The translations under genes and the position numbers were made by a program. DNA of 64,000 nt, taken from positions 806,001 to 870,000 of the forward strand of contig NZ_CP166871.1 of NCBI RefSeq assembly GCF_041379045.1. Reading direction: 5' to 3'. The notes below the pieces were generated by a model. That model saw only the letters and a list, made by a program, of their open reading frames with translations, did not search any database and had not been told where the DNA came from. Numbering within the stretch: position 1 is the stretch's first letter; every line of letters begins with the position of its first letter. The DNA is from Thalassotalea ponticola (GTDB lineage Bacteria > Pseudomonadota > Gammaproteobacteria > Enterobacterales > Alteromonadaceae). Positions 56,143 to 64,000 of this stretch are shown in pieces.

Positions 56143-57538
56143 CTCCCTGCTATGGCTGCGCAGTGATGTTCGCATTGACGACAATCCTGCGCTCGATTTC
56201 GCCTTGGCCCAGCAGACTAAACGAGCCATTTTTATGACCACGCCGAAACAGTGGCGATCACATAACATGGCTCCCATTAAGGTCGACTTTATTCTGCGCC
56301 ATCTGCAGCTATTACAACAACAGCTAGCTCACTTAGGTATTGAGCTCGATGTGGTTGAAGTTGATGATTTCCAGCAACAAGTAATATTCTTACAGCAATA
56401 CTGCCAACAGCACCAGATCAACCATATAATTGCCAATCAAGAGCTTGAAGTGAATGAACGTCAACGCGATGAGGCGGTTAGTCAACTGCCATTGTCGTTA
56501 ACGCTGTTTGAGGCTGATGTAATCGTACCCAAGGGTAAGGTATTAAATAAGCAGGGACAGATGTTTAAAGTGTTTACCCCGTTTAAAAAAGCGTGGCTTT
56601 CGTATCTGATAGACCATTATGACCAGCTCATTGAACCGACTCGTGTGCCGTATAGCACTCCTGTAGCTGAAGAGGCGAGAGAGATAACGTTTAAAACCGC
56701 ATTTGATACCATAAGCTCGGCCCAGTGGCCTTTAGCAAACGACTATTTAAATCAGGTTTTACCCACTTTTTTATCCGAAAAAGTTACCGATTATCAAACC
56801 TTACGGGATATTCCTTCGGTAAAAGCTACCTCGGGTCTTTCACCATATTTGGCGATTGGAGCGATCAGCGCCAAAACAGTAGTTAGAGCATTACTTCGAC
56901 GCGATCCTGAAGTATTGAGCCACCAATCGGGCGGCACTTTTTGCTGGTTAAATGAAATTATCTGGCGTGAGTTTTATCGGCATTTGTTAGATCATTTTCC
57001 CAAGCTCGCCAAAGGCAAAAGCTTTAATGCTAAATACGATGATTTGCCTTGGGTTGGCAACGCGGCAAATCTCCTTGCTTGGCAACAAGGCAAAACAGGC
57101 TACCCCATAGTCGATGCGGCAATGCGACAGTTGGTCAAAACAGGGTGGATGCACAATCGGTTGAGAATGATTGTTGCCAGCTTTTTATCGAAACACCTTT
57201 TGCTCGATTGGCGATTGGGTGAACAGTTTTTCAGCCAGCACTTGATCGATGGCGACTTAGCAGCAAATAACGGTGGTTGGCAATGGGCGGCTGGCACTGG
57301 CTGTGATGCGCAACCTTATTTTCGCATTTTTAACCCTATCAGCCAAAGTGAAAAGTTTGATCCCAACGGTATATTTATTCGTAAGTACATTCCAGAGTTA
57401 GCTCATGTGCCTGATAAATATATTCATTTTCCGCATCAGTTCTTGGCCAAAGAGCAATCGTCTGATTGCTACTGGCCGGCGATAGTGGATCACAAACAAG
57501 CGCGTTTGGCGGCATTAGAGTTCTACAAACAGGCTTGA
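56132..57538 (+). CDS. phrB: deoxyribodipyrimidine photolyase
   Basis: 468 residues. It repairs cyclobutane pyrimidine dimers with blue light. The N-terminal antenna-cofactor domain begins LLWLRSDVRIDDNPAL, and the C-terminal FAD domain has FCWLNEIIWREFYRHLL, GYPIVDAAMRQLVKTGWMHN, DGDLAANNGGWQWAAGTGCD and YFRIFNPISQSEKFDPNG. All are typical of class I CPD photolyases. Its ATG lies within the last codons of the DUF523 gene. Light repair next to a singlet-oxygen type sigma factor is a common arrangement. Confidence 0.96.
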   Translation: MVTNSLLWLRSDVRIDDNPALDFALAQQTKRAIFMTTPKQWRSHNMAPIKVDFILRHLQLLQQQLAHLGIELDVVEVDDFQQQVIFLQQYCQQHQINHIIANQELEVNERQRDEAVSQLPLSLTLFEADVIVPKGKVLNKQGQMFKVFTPFKKAWLSYLIDHYDQLIEPTRVPYSTPVAEEAREITFKTAFDTISSAQWPLANDYLNQVLPTFLSEKVTDYQTLRDIPSVKATSGLSPYLAIGAISAKTVVRALLRRDPEVLSHQSGGTFCWLNEIIWREFYRHLLDHFPKLAKGKSFNAKYDDLPWVGNAANLLAWQQGKTGYPIVDAAMRQLVKTGWMHNRLRMIVASFLSKHLLLDWRLGEQFFSQHLIDGDLAANNGGWQWAAGTGCDAQPYFRIFNPISQSEKFDPNGIFIRKYIPELAHVPDKYIHFPHQFLAKEQSSDCYWPAIVDHKQARLAALEFYKQA

Positions 57539-57791
57539 TAAGGCGTAACACCCACTTCTTTTGATTAACCTCGGGTACTATGGAAGTTCAATGGGAGGGC
57601 AAGGGTTAAGCCTAACAAGCTACTTTTAATAGCGTAAGCAACTGATTTAATGTAAGTTATAAAGTATCCTAAGTTATTGTGAAACACAGGAATACCACTT
57701 GATTTGATCGTTAGCGAGGCAATGTTGAAAGTAGTAGCAACGCAAAATATTTATAGGCGGACATGAGCACGTTAACAAGAAGGGTAATATT

Positions 57792-58259
57792 ATGGATAAT
57801 ACAGCGACGCAACAGACCTTTGTCCACTCTAGCCTGCCAAATTGGTTATCTAATTTTATTCAAGTGTATGAGAGCCTCGGTGTGGATAACCTAGAAAACT
57901 TAAACGACATATATGACACTGATGTGGCGTTTGAAGACCCTATGCACAAGGTACAGGGGTTCGATAACTTACAACACTACTTTGACGCACTGTACACCAA
58001 TCTTAGTGAGTGCCGTTTTACCATTGACAACGTCATAGCGAACCAAGATCAGGCTGCGCTTTATTGGCATATGGTGTACACCCACCCCAAATTGAATGGT
58101 GGTAAGCCGGTATCTGTTGAAGGGCACAGTCATTTAAAAGCAGCGAACGACAAGGTTATTTATCACCGCGACTACGTCGACGTAGGGGCGATGTTGTATG
58201 AACACATCCCCGTTGTCGGGCGCATGATTAAGGCGATCAAAAAAAGGGCAGGTCAATGA
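57792..58259 (+). CDS. NTF2-like (SnoaL) domain protein
   Basis: 155 residues, with AGAAGGG eight bases before ATG. Cone-shaped NTF2-like fold suggested by LENLNDIYDTDVAFEDPMHK, IDNVIANQDQAALYWHMVYT and VEGHSHLKAANDKVIYHRDY. It may be an isomerase or a helper protein; substrate unknown. First gene of a run NTF2-like, SDR, FAD oxidoreductase, DUF1365, Cfa. Its TGA overlaps the next ATG. Confidence 0.85.
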   Translation: MDNTATQQTFVHSSLPNWLSNFIQVYESLGVDNLENLNDIYDTDVAFEDPMHKVQGFDNLQHYFDALYTNLSECRFTIDNVIANQDQAALYWHMVYTHPKLNGGKPVSVEGHSHLKAANDKVIYHRDYVDVGAMLYEHIPVVGRMIKAIKKRAGQ

Positions 58260-58966
58260 ACGTGATGATCACTGGGGCAACGTCGGGCATTGGTTTATCG
58301 CTTGCCCATAAGTACGCAAAGCACGGCTACCAAGTTGTTGCTTGTGGTCGAAATGAAGATAAGCTCAATGAGTTGGCCACACATAACGCGATAACATCAC
58401 TGGCCTTTGACTTAACTGATCAACAGGCCACTGAACGCGCATTAGAGCGAGCATCAACACCTGATTTAGTGATCATTAATGCCGGTGATTGTGAGTACAT
58501 CGATGATGTAAAAGCGTTTGATGCCAGCTTATTCAAGCGGGTGATGAATATAAATATACTGTCGGTAGCGACCTTACTCGAGTTGTTGATCCCTCGGCTT
58601 GAATCCGGTTCGCGCATCGTGTTTGTCTCTTCTAGCGTTACTAAATTAGCGTTGCCTCGCGCCGAAGCCTACGGGGCTTCCAAGGCCGCAATGGACTATC
58701 TCGCCAATAGTTTACGCATCGATTTGCACCGCCATAACATAGACGTTACCTTGGTTCATCCTGGTTTTATAAAAACGCCATTGACCGATAAAAATGATTT
58801 CGATATGCCATTTTTATTGTCGAGCGACGAGGCGGCAGAGCGAATCTTTAAAGGCGTAAACCAAGGTAAAGCCTACTTAGAATTTCCCAAACGGTTAACG
58901 TGGTTGTTGTCATTATTATCGTTTATTCCGACAAAACTATGGACTAAAATTGCTTGCAGGAGCTAA
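58256..58966 (+). CDS. short-chain dehydrogenase/reductase
   Basis: 236 residues, Rossmann SDR: MITGATSGIGLSLAHKYAKH with TGxxxGIG, NAG in LVIINAGDCEYI, catalytic Ser in FVSSSVTKLA and YxxxK in AEAYGASKAAMDYLANSLRI. NAD(P)-dependent; substrate unknown. Overlaps the NTF2-like gene by four bases, and the FAD gene starts five bases after its stop, so one transcript is likely. Confidence 0.92.
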   Translation: MNVMITGATSGIGLSLAHKYAKHGYQVVACGRNEDKLNELATHNAITSLAFDLTDQQATERALERASTPDLVIINAGDCEYIDDVKAFDASLFKRVMNINILSVATLLELLIPRLESGSRIVFVSSSVTKLALPRAEAYGASKAAMDYLANSLRIDLHRHNIDVTLVHPGFIKTPLTDKNDFDMPFLLSSDEAAERIFKGVNQGKAYLEFPKRLTWLLSLLSFIPTKLWTKIACRS

Positions 58967-58971
58967 AGCAA

Positions 58972-60222
58972 ATGAAAAAAATAGCTGTTATTGGCTCGGG
59001 CATATCTGGCTTGACCAGTGCCTGGTTACTATCGCAAAAACACCACGTACAGGTGTTTGAAAAAAATAATTATATTGGCGGTCACACAGCCACCGTGGAT
59101 GTTACTGTAGATGGCAAAGACTATGCTATTGACACCGGTTTTATCGTTTACAACGATAAAACCTATCCAAACTTCCTCAAACTACTGGCAAAACTCGGTA
59201 TCGAGCGTCAAGAGACTGAAATGAGCTTTTCAGTGCATAATGTTAAGAGTAAATTGGAGTATAACGGTCATAACTTAGACACCTTGTTTGCTCAGCGTCG
59301 CAACCTATTGCGACCTGCGTTTTGGCGTTTGGTGAGAGATATCTTGCGTTTTAACAAGGCGTGTAAATTAGCCTATCAGCAAGCGGATTACGATGTTGAG
59401 CTGACTCTTGGTGAGTTTCTCGAACAACAAGGCTTCAACGACTTTTTTGCCGAACATTACATCCTACCCATGGGCGCTGCTATTTGGTCAAGCTCACTGG
59501 AACAGATGAATCAATTTCAGTTTCACTTCTTTGTTCAGTTTTTCCACAATCACGGATTGCTAAACATAGCAGATAGGCCACAATGGTACGTAATTCCAGG
59601 TGGCTCTCGGCAGTATATCGAGCCGTTGATAGAGCCTTTTAAAAACAATATCACCCTCAATGCCGATATTGTCTCGGTGGTACGCGACAATGGTATCACC
59701 ATTACCATGGGCGATGGCACATCTCACCAATTTGATGAAGTGGTTATCGCTTGCCACTCAGATCAGGCATTGCAATTACTCGGCGATGCGTCAGAGGCAG
59801 AGCAACAAGTGTTGGGAGATATAGCCTACAGTGCGAATGATGTCGTACTTCACACCGACATCGGTTTATTACCGCAACGTCGAAAAGCATGGGCGAGTTG
59901 GAATTATCAATTGTCAGCACAGCGAGATAAACCCGCCAGCGTGACCTACAATATGAATATATTGCAAGGGCTAAATTCAGATACCACATTTTGCGTCACA
60001 TTGAATCAAAATGAGGCAATTGCCAAAGACAAGATCTTGCAAAGTTTCGTTTACCACCACCCCGTATTTAACGTGCAGTCAATGCAAGCACAACAAAAAC
60101 GCGAAACCATTTGTGGACACAATAACACCCATTTTGCCGGGGCGTATTGGTACAACGGTTTTCACGAAGACGGCGTGCGCAGTGCAGTTGATGTGGGTAA
60201 GCGCTTTGGCATTGATTTATAG
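58972..60222 (+). CDS. FAD-dependent amine-oxidase-like oxidoreductase
   Basis: 416 residues from ATG 58972 with GGAG upstream; an upstream frame extension overlaps the SDR gene. N-terminal FAD motif KIAVIGSGISGLTSAWLL (GxGxxG), then YIGGHTATVD and AIDTGFIVYNDKTYPNFLKL, and a C-terminal AGAYWYNGFHEDGVRSAVDV FAD block. Proteins of this type next to DUF1365 and a Cfa-like methyltransferase are linked to fatty-acid modification in RpoE/ChrR regulons. Its reaction is not known here; desaturation of an acyl chain is possible. Confidence 0.9.
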   Translation: MKKIAVIGSGISGLTSAWLLSQKHHVQVFEKNNYIGGHTATVDVTVDGKDYAIDTGFIVYNDKTYPNFLKLLAKLGIERQETEMSFSVHNVKSKLEYNGHNLDTLFAQRRNLLRPAFWRLVRDILRFNKACKLAYQQADYDVELTLGEFLEQQGFNDFFAEHYILPMGAAIWSSSLEQMNQFQFHFFVQFFHNHGLLNIADRPQWYVIPGGSRQYIEPLIEPFKNNITLNADIVSVVRDNGITITMGDGTSHQFDEVVIACHSDQALQLLGDASEAEQQVLGDIAYSANDVVLHTDIGLLPQRRKAWASWNYQLSAQRDKPASVTYNMNILQGLNSDTTFCVTLNQNEAIAKDKILQSFVYHHPVFNVQSMQAQQKRETICGHNNTHFAGAYWYNGFHEDGVRSAVDVGKRFGIDL

Positions 60223-60247
60223 TGGCTGTCGGGAACAGGGTAGAGTA

Positions 60248-61000
60248 ATGGCACAGTATCACTCAAGCCAGGTATATCGAGGCACAGTTAGGCATCGACG
60301 CTTCACCCCAAAGGCACATCATTTTAACTACCAGTTATACATGTTGGCCTTAAACGTTGATGATGTTACTGAGCAAAAGAACTTTGGCCGAATTTTTGGC
60401 TATAAATGGTTCAATCCAGTGCGTTTTGTTGAGCAAGACTATGTGGTAGGTGAACTCGGTACGCTCAGACAACGTATTTGTAAAAAAGTAGCGTCGTTAG
60501 GCGGTTCACCTTTTGACGGCGACATTGTTATGCTGGTGCAAGCGCGTTGCTTTGGTTTGTATTTTTCACCGGCCAACTTTTACTTTTGCTACCACGCTGA
60601 CTCAGAACAATGTCGCTACATGCTCGCAGAGGTGAGTAATACGCCATGGAATGAGCGTCACTACTATTTAATTGATATGCAGCAAGAAAAGATCACCGAT
60701 AAAAATTTCCACGTCTCTCCGTTTATGGATTTGGCGATGCAGTATCATTGGCGCATCAAGCCGCCGTCAAATGATGACAGCAAGCTTTTGATTCATATAG
60801 ATAATAAACGAGATTCTGGAGATAAGGTGTTTGATGCAACGCTCGCCTTACAGGCGTTGCCATTATCGGCTAAGCACATGTTCAAGGTGTGGCTACAATT
60901 ACCTGCGATGACCTTGAAAGTGGTCGCGGGCATTTATTATCAAGCAGCTAAATTACTGCTAAAGCGCATTAAGTTTATTCCCTATCAACACGGGCAATAA
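60248..61000 (+). CDS. DUF1365 family protein
   Basis: 250 residues from ATG 60248; the long frame extension upstream is a shadow inside the FAD gene. The start SSQVYRGTVRHRRFTPKAHH, then YVVGELGTLRQRI, SPANFYFCYHADSEQCRYML and EVSNTPWNERHYYL, with KNFHVSPFMDL, are hallmarks of DUF1365. Always found beside FAD oxidoreductase and cyclopropane synthase-like genes in such clusters, so it probably takes part in the same lipid modification. Biochemical role not established. Confidence 0.9.
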   Translation: MAQYHSSQVYRGTVRHRRFTPKAHHFNYQLYMLALNVDDVTEQKNFGRIFGYKWFNPVRFVEQDYVVGELGTLRQRICKKVASLGGSPFDGDIVMLVQARCFGLYFSPANFYFCYHADSEQCRYMLAEVSNTPWNERHYYLIDMQQEKITDKNFHVSPFMDLAMQYHWRIKPPSNDDSKLLIHIDNKRDSGDKVFDATLALQALPLSAKHMFKVWLQLPAMTLKVVAGIYYQAAKLLLKRIKFIPYQHGQ

Positions 61001-61113
61001 GCAGCTCTATGCAAATTAGTTAAAAGGCGTAATTAAGGCGACTTTATCTGTAGTTTAAATGAGGTAAGGTTGACCAATAGTCAATAACAAGATGAATTAA
61101 AACAGGATTAGAC

Positions 61114-62355
61114 GTGGAAGGCATAGTAACAAATAAAACGACAACATCGTCAACATGGTTACAGAATCGTTGTCGCCAACTGGTATTTAGTATTTTAAAC
61201 AAACTCGACGGTGGCGCATTGCGCATCATTGAAGGCGATACTCATGTCGACTTTGGTAAACAGAATCCCCATCGCTATAACGAAGCGCTTGAAGGGGTTA
61301 TTGAGATTCACGATCCAAGTGCTTATCCAAAATTTGTTCGCGGCGGCAGTATTGGTGCGGCAGAAGCGTTCATCGCCGGATTGTGGTCGAGTCCAGATTT
61401 AACCAAGGTGATTCGCATTTTTGCCAGAGCGCAATCGCAAACAGATCAACTCGAAAAGAAAATGGCGTGGGTGAGTCGGATCAAGAACAAGCTTTTTCAT
61501 CGTCGAAATCGCAATTCACATCAGGGTTCGAAGCAAAACATATTAGCCCATTACGACTTGGGCAACGAACTGTATAGTCGCTTTCTCGACCCGTCCATGA
61601 TGTATTCAAGTGCGATTTTTGCGCATCCCGAAATGGATTTAGCCCAGGCGCAACAACACAAACTAAAGCAAATTTGTCAGCGCCTAGAGCTAACTGCAGG
61701 TGAACATTTGATTGAAATTGGCACTGGTTGGGGCAGTTTAGCGGTTTATGCAGCACAGCATTACGACGTCCATGTGACGACAACCACCATTTCTGAAGAG
61801 CAATATCGCTATGCCGAACAACAAATAAAATCGCTTGGCCTAGAAGATAAAATTACCTTGTTAAAGAAAGACTACAGAGATCTGACCGGCCAATATGATA
61901 AATTGGTTTCTATAGAGATGATAGAAGCGGTTGGTTATGAATATATGGATAACTTTTTCAGTCAGTGTAATCAGTTGCTAAAACCCGGCGGTAAAATGCT
62001 GATTCAAGCGATTACTATAGCTGATCAGCGCTTTGATTATTACCTCAACAATGTCGACTTTATTCAGCGCTATATCTTTCCTGGTGGCTTTTTGCCATCG
62101 CTTGAGCTGATGAGCAAAAAGCTAAAAGAAAAAACCGACATGGTGTTACATCAACTTGACGATTTTGGTTTGGATTACGCTAAAACACTGCGTTGCTGGC
62201 GGATGCGCTTTTTAGCCAGTTGGCAGGAATTACTCAAATTTGGCTACGATGAGCGTTTCAAAAATCTGTGGTTGTATTATTTGTGTTATTGCGAAGGGGC
62301 ATTTTTAGAGCGCTCGACATCTACGGTGCACTTTGTTGCTCGCAAAGCTCGGTAG
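61114..62355 (+). CDS. cyclopropane-fatty-acyl-phospholipid synthase-family methyltransferase
   Basis: 413 residues, GTG start with an AGGA element seven bases before. It uses AdoMet to methylenate or methylate unsaturated acyl chains of membrane lipids. An N-terminal lipid-binding region precedes the methyltransferase domain: QNILAHYDLGNELYSRFLDP, LIEIGTGWGSLAVYAAQHY, VSIEMIEAVGYEYMDNF and QAITIADQRFDYY. The CfaS/UfaM-type position after DUF1365 suggests either cyclopropane or methyl-branched/furan fatty acid synthesis. A terminator follows. Confidence 0.93.
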   Translation: MEGIVTNKTTTSSTWLQNRCRQLVFSILNKLDGGALRIIEGDTHVDFGKQNPHRYNEALEGVIEIHDPSAYPKFVRGGSIGAAEAFIAGLWSSPDLTKVIRIFARAQSQTDQLEKKMAWVSRIKNKLFHRRNRNSHQGSKQNILAHYDLGNELYSRFLDPSMMYSSAIFAHPEMDLAQAQQHKLKQICQRLELTAGEHLIEIGTGWGSLAVYAAQHYDVHVTTTTISEEQYRYAEQQIKSLGLEDKITLLKKDYRDLTGQYDKLVSIEMIEAVGYEYMDNFFSQCNQLLKPGGKMLIQAITIADQRFDYYLNNVDFIQRYIFPGGFLPSLELMSKKLKEKTDMVLHQLDDFGLDYAKTLRCWRMRFLASWQELLKFGYDERFKNLWLYYLCYCEGAFLERSTSTVHFVARKAR

Positions 62356-62421
62356 ACGCCAACAAAGGAGGGAGCACTTTGTTGATGCACTTATCTAACT
62401 AGCGGATGCAACACCATAAAC

Positions 62422-62455
62422 AGCGCGTATACATCGATGTACGCGCTTTTTTTTG
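62422..62455 (+). terminator. terminator of the lipid-modification operon
   Basis: AGCGCGTA/TACGCGCT stem (62422-62429, 62440-62447) with a self-complementary loop, followed by T8 on the plus strand. Convergent with the DUF5062 gene. Confidence 0.88.
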
Positions 62456-62457
62456 TG

Positions 62458-62718
62458 TTATTGTCGAAGTGGGTGTTCGTCAGGCAACTTACTGGCTACC
62501 CAAAGGGCCAGCTTGTGTTTCATCATCAATAGATTTTCTTGCTCAACGGGAACGGCAGTAAGGAGTTTGTCATGTACCAGCAAGCGGTACAGAGCCTCAA
62601 TTTTTTGCTTTGAAGAATCAGTGGTCGAAAAAGCGTTATAGCCTTGTTTTACCGCGTAATTTTCACCTACGCGTAAGGCTACTTTCAATAGCTGTGCTTC
62701 GTTCTTTATTTTTTTCAT
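62458..62718 (-). CDS. DUF5062 family protein
   Basis: 86 residues from ATG 62718 (MKKIKNEAQLLKVALRVGEN), with GGTGAG seven bases upstream; ATG 62724 is close. Small basic helical protein with IEALYRLLVHDKLL and MKHKLALWVASKLPDEHPLR, which I recognise from memory as DUF5062 of Shewanella and Vibrio relatives. Cytoplasmic, function unknown. Stands between cfa-like and folE genes. Confidence 0.7.
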   Translation of the reverse strand: MKKIKNEAQLLKVALRVGENYAVKQGYNAFSTTDSSKQKIEALYRLLVHDKLLTAVPVEQENLLMMKHKLALWVASKLPDEHPLRQ

Positions 62719-62787
62719 CGCCATACTCACCCGTTTAACAAACGAATTAGAGTATGGCATATATCAAACGAAAAAGAGATGAATTTG

Positions 62788-63474
62788 TTAGCCTTTTAAA
62801 AACTCACTACGAGACGCCAGGTTGTCTTTAAAACAGCCACTTAGAGCCGTTGTCGTGGTACTGGAGTTGCTGTCCATAACACCGCGAGCTTTGACGCAGT
62901 AATGGGTCGCGTTGATGGTGACTGCCACGTGTTCGGTATTGAGTAAGGTTTTTAAGGCAATCAATATTTGCTGGGTGAGGCGCTCTTGCACTTGCGGGCG
63001 CTGAGCGAAAAATCGCACAATGCGATTGATTTTACTCAAACCGATCACTTTATCACTGGGGATATATGCGACTTTCGCCGTGCCATCGATGGTGACAAAG
63101 TGGTGCTCACAGGTACTAATGACATCGATATCCCTAACCATCACCATTTCGTCCAGTTTCATTTTATTGTCGATGGTGGTTACTTTGGGAAAGTTCTGAT
63201 AATCCAAACCGCTGAATATTTCGCCGATAAACATTTTTGCAATGCGGTGTGGCGTTTCTTGTAAACTGTCGTCATTTAGATCGAGCCCTAGAGTTTGACA
63301 GATATCGACATAGCTTGCTTTGATTCGCTGATATTTCTGCTCTGACGTGAGAGAGTTGTCTTTAACCGGTGTTTCCAAGCCAGCCTTAATTAGGGCTTTT
63401 TGCACCAGTAATGCCTCATCACTAATCAAGGTATCGTTGTTTTTACGCTTTAACTGCTCTGTTACTTTATTCAT
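62788..63474 (-). CDS. folE: GTP cyclohydrolase I
   Basis: 228 residues. It converts GTP to dihydroneopterin triphosphate, the entry to pterin synthesis. The zinc ligands are visible in [14 protein letters not shown] and [25 protein letters not shown] and [11 protein letters not shown] are conserved. The gene lies 14 bp after folM. FolE and FolM together make tetrahydromonapterin precursors, while folB and folK occur elsewhere in this window. Confidence 0.97.
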   Translation of the reverse strand: MNKVTEQLKRKNNDTLISDEALLVQKALIKAGLETPVKDNSLTSEQKYQRIKASYVDICQTLGLDLNDDSLQETPHRIAKMFIGEIFSGLDYQNFPKVTTIDNKMKLDEMVMVRDIDVISTCEHHFVTIDGTAKVAYIPSDKVIGLSKINRIVRFFAQRPQVQERLTQQILIALKTLLNTEHVAVTINATHYCVKARGVMDSNSSTTTTALSGCFKDNLASRSEFLKG

Positions 63475-63488
63475 CTAAAACTCTCTAA

Positions 63489-64000
63489 TTATCGCAAGTG
63501 ACGTCCGCCATCAAGGTGAATGGTTCTGCCATTAACGTATTTGCTGTGTAGTAACCACACAATGGCTTCTACACCTTCAGCCTCTCCGGGAACGATACCA
63601 AGAAGAGATTTTTGCGCCGTTTTTTTTCGATACTGTTCATCGTCCCATTCGTTAAAGCTTAGCAGCGATGGAGCGATACAGTTGACTTTGACGTGTGGGG
63701 CAAGTTTTTTCGCAAATGACAACGCAAGATTGGCCAAGGCTGCTTTACTGGCGGCATAAGCTATGTGTTTACTGCTTCCCGTTTCTACGACGTAATCGGT
63801 TAAATGGATTATATCGCTGCACATATTTTGTTGTTCGCTAAAACGCTGTAACGCTGGAGCCAAGGCCAGATTCAGTTGATACGGCGCGTGGACATGCACT
63901 TGCATCATCGCCGTCATCAGGGCACTGGCATCGAGTTTGTCGTTTTCAGGGTGCCAATCTGACGCGTTGTGTATGATTGCTCTGATACTCGCGTAGCGCG
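63489..64000 (-). CDS. folM: dihydromonapterin reductase (FolM), 5' end outside window
   Basis: The frame is open to the window edge, giving the C-terminal about 169 residues. SDR family: visible are IRAIIHNASDW (the NAG-like motif), the active-site region HIAYAASKAALANLALSFA with YxxSK, APHVKVNCIAPSLLSF, and a C-terminal TIHLDGGRHLR, typical of FolM. It reduces dihydromonapterin to tetrahydromonapterin with NADPH. Upstream of folE in the same direction. Confidence 0.85.
   Translation of the reverse strand, partial: RYASIRAIIHNASDWHPENDKLDASALMTAMMQVHVHAPYQLNLALAPALQRFSEQQNMCSDIIHLTDYVVETGSSKHIAYAASKAALANLALSFAKKLAPHVKVNCIAPSLLSFNEWDDEQYRKKTAQKSLLGIVPGEAEGVEAIVWLLHSKYVNGRTIHLDGGRHLR

Noticed and set aside
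57540..57791. ECF-sigma promoter before the NTF2-like gene
   Set aside because: Several CGTAAG or TGAT fragments occur, but none pairs at 16-base spacing, so no site is claimed.
60011..60247. 79-codon N-terminal extension of the DUF1365 protein
   Set aside because: It lies inside the FAD oxidoreductase gene in another frame; the family begins at the ATG 60248.

Overview
The window looks like a chromosomal segment of a marine gammaproteobacterium of the order Alteromonadales, possibly Colwelliaceae such as Thalassotalea or Colwellia. This is inferred from gene content, moderate GC and close relatedness of housekeeping proteins to E. coli and Shewanella types; no database search was possible. 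About 60 genes are supported, plus one tRNA, one complete IS3-family element, about a dozen intrinsic terminators, a leucine attenuator and several candidate operators and promoters. No CRISPR array, prophage or integrase was seen.

Layout. 1-1120 is the 3' part of an outer-membrane porin gene. 1284-7139 is an AT-richer accessory block of orphan lipoproteins and small membrane proteins. It holds an IS3-family element (2652-3895) abutting a truncated subtilase gene, and an ORF split by an amber codon. It is bracketed by two direct copies of the tRNA-Ile2(CAU) 3' end plus terminator. 7133-18926 is core: tRNA-Ile2, a diguanylate cyclase, the macromolecular-synthesis operon rpsU-yqeY-dnaG-rpoD, tsaD, plsY, folB-folK, uppP, a CoA-binding protein and cca. 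19052-26702 carries gspA-gspB of type II secretion and leuABCD with a leader peptide and attenuator. 27264-30617 is an SH3/YgiM-like protein with a CDP-glycerol module: a TagD-like cytidylyltransferase and two glycerophosphotransferase-like proteins.

30897-44101 has ygiF-like (CYTH-CHAD), glnE, lpxL-like and hldE. Inserted between ygiF and glnE are two operons resembling E. coli yjfIJKLM: a PspA-family protein, DUF2170, DUF2491, a double-length DUF350 membrane protein, a lipoprotein and a membrane-fused spermidine-synthase-like protein. Both operons are preceded by the same 13-bp palindrome (GACATAWTATGTC), and the first ends in a small protein with two ribbon-helix-helix-like halves. I regard this as the best candidate for an under-described regulated system here.

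44630-52529 has an OmpA-like protein, purU, a hydrolase, a thioesterase, a lipocalin and a six-domain fasciclin lipoprotein. 52936-62355 is a photo-oxidative stress region: a LON-domain protein, an ECF sigma factor with a ChrR-type zinc anti-sigma factor, a DUF523/DUF1722 protein, photolyase, and an NTF2-like/SDR/FAD-oxidoreductase/DUF1365/Cfa run that probably modifies membrane lipids. A TGATCC-N16-CGTAAG promoter lies before the sigma gene, and related sites precede three other genes. The window ends with a DUF5062 protein, folE and a truncated folM, on the minus strand.
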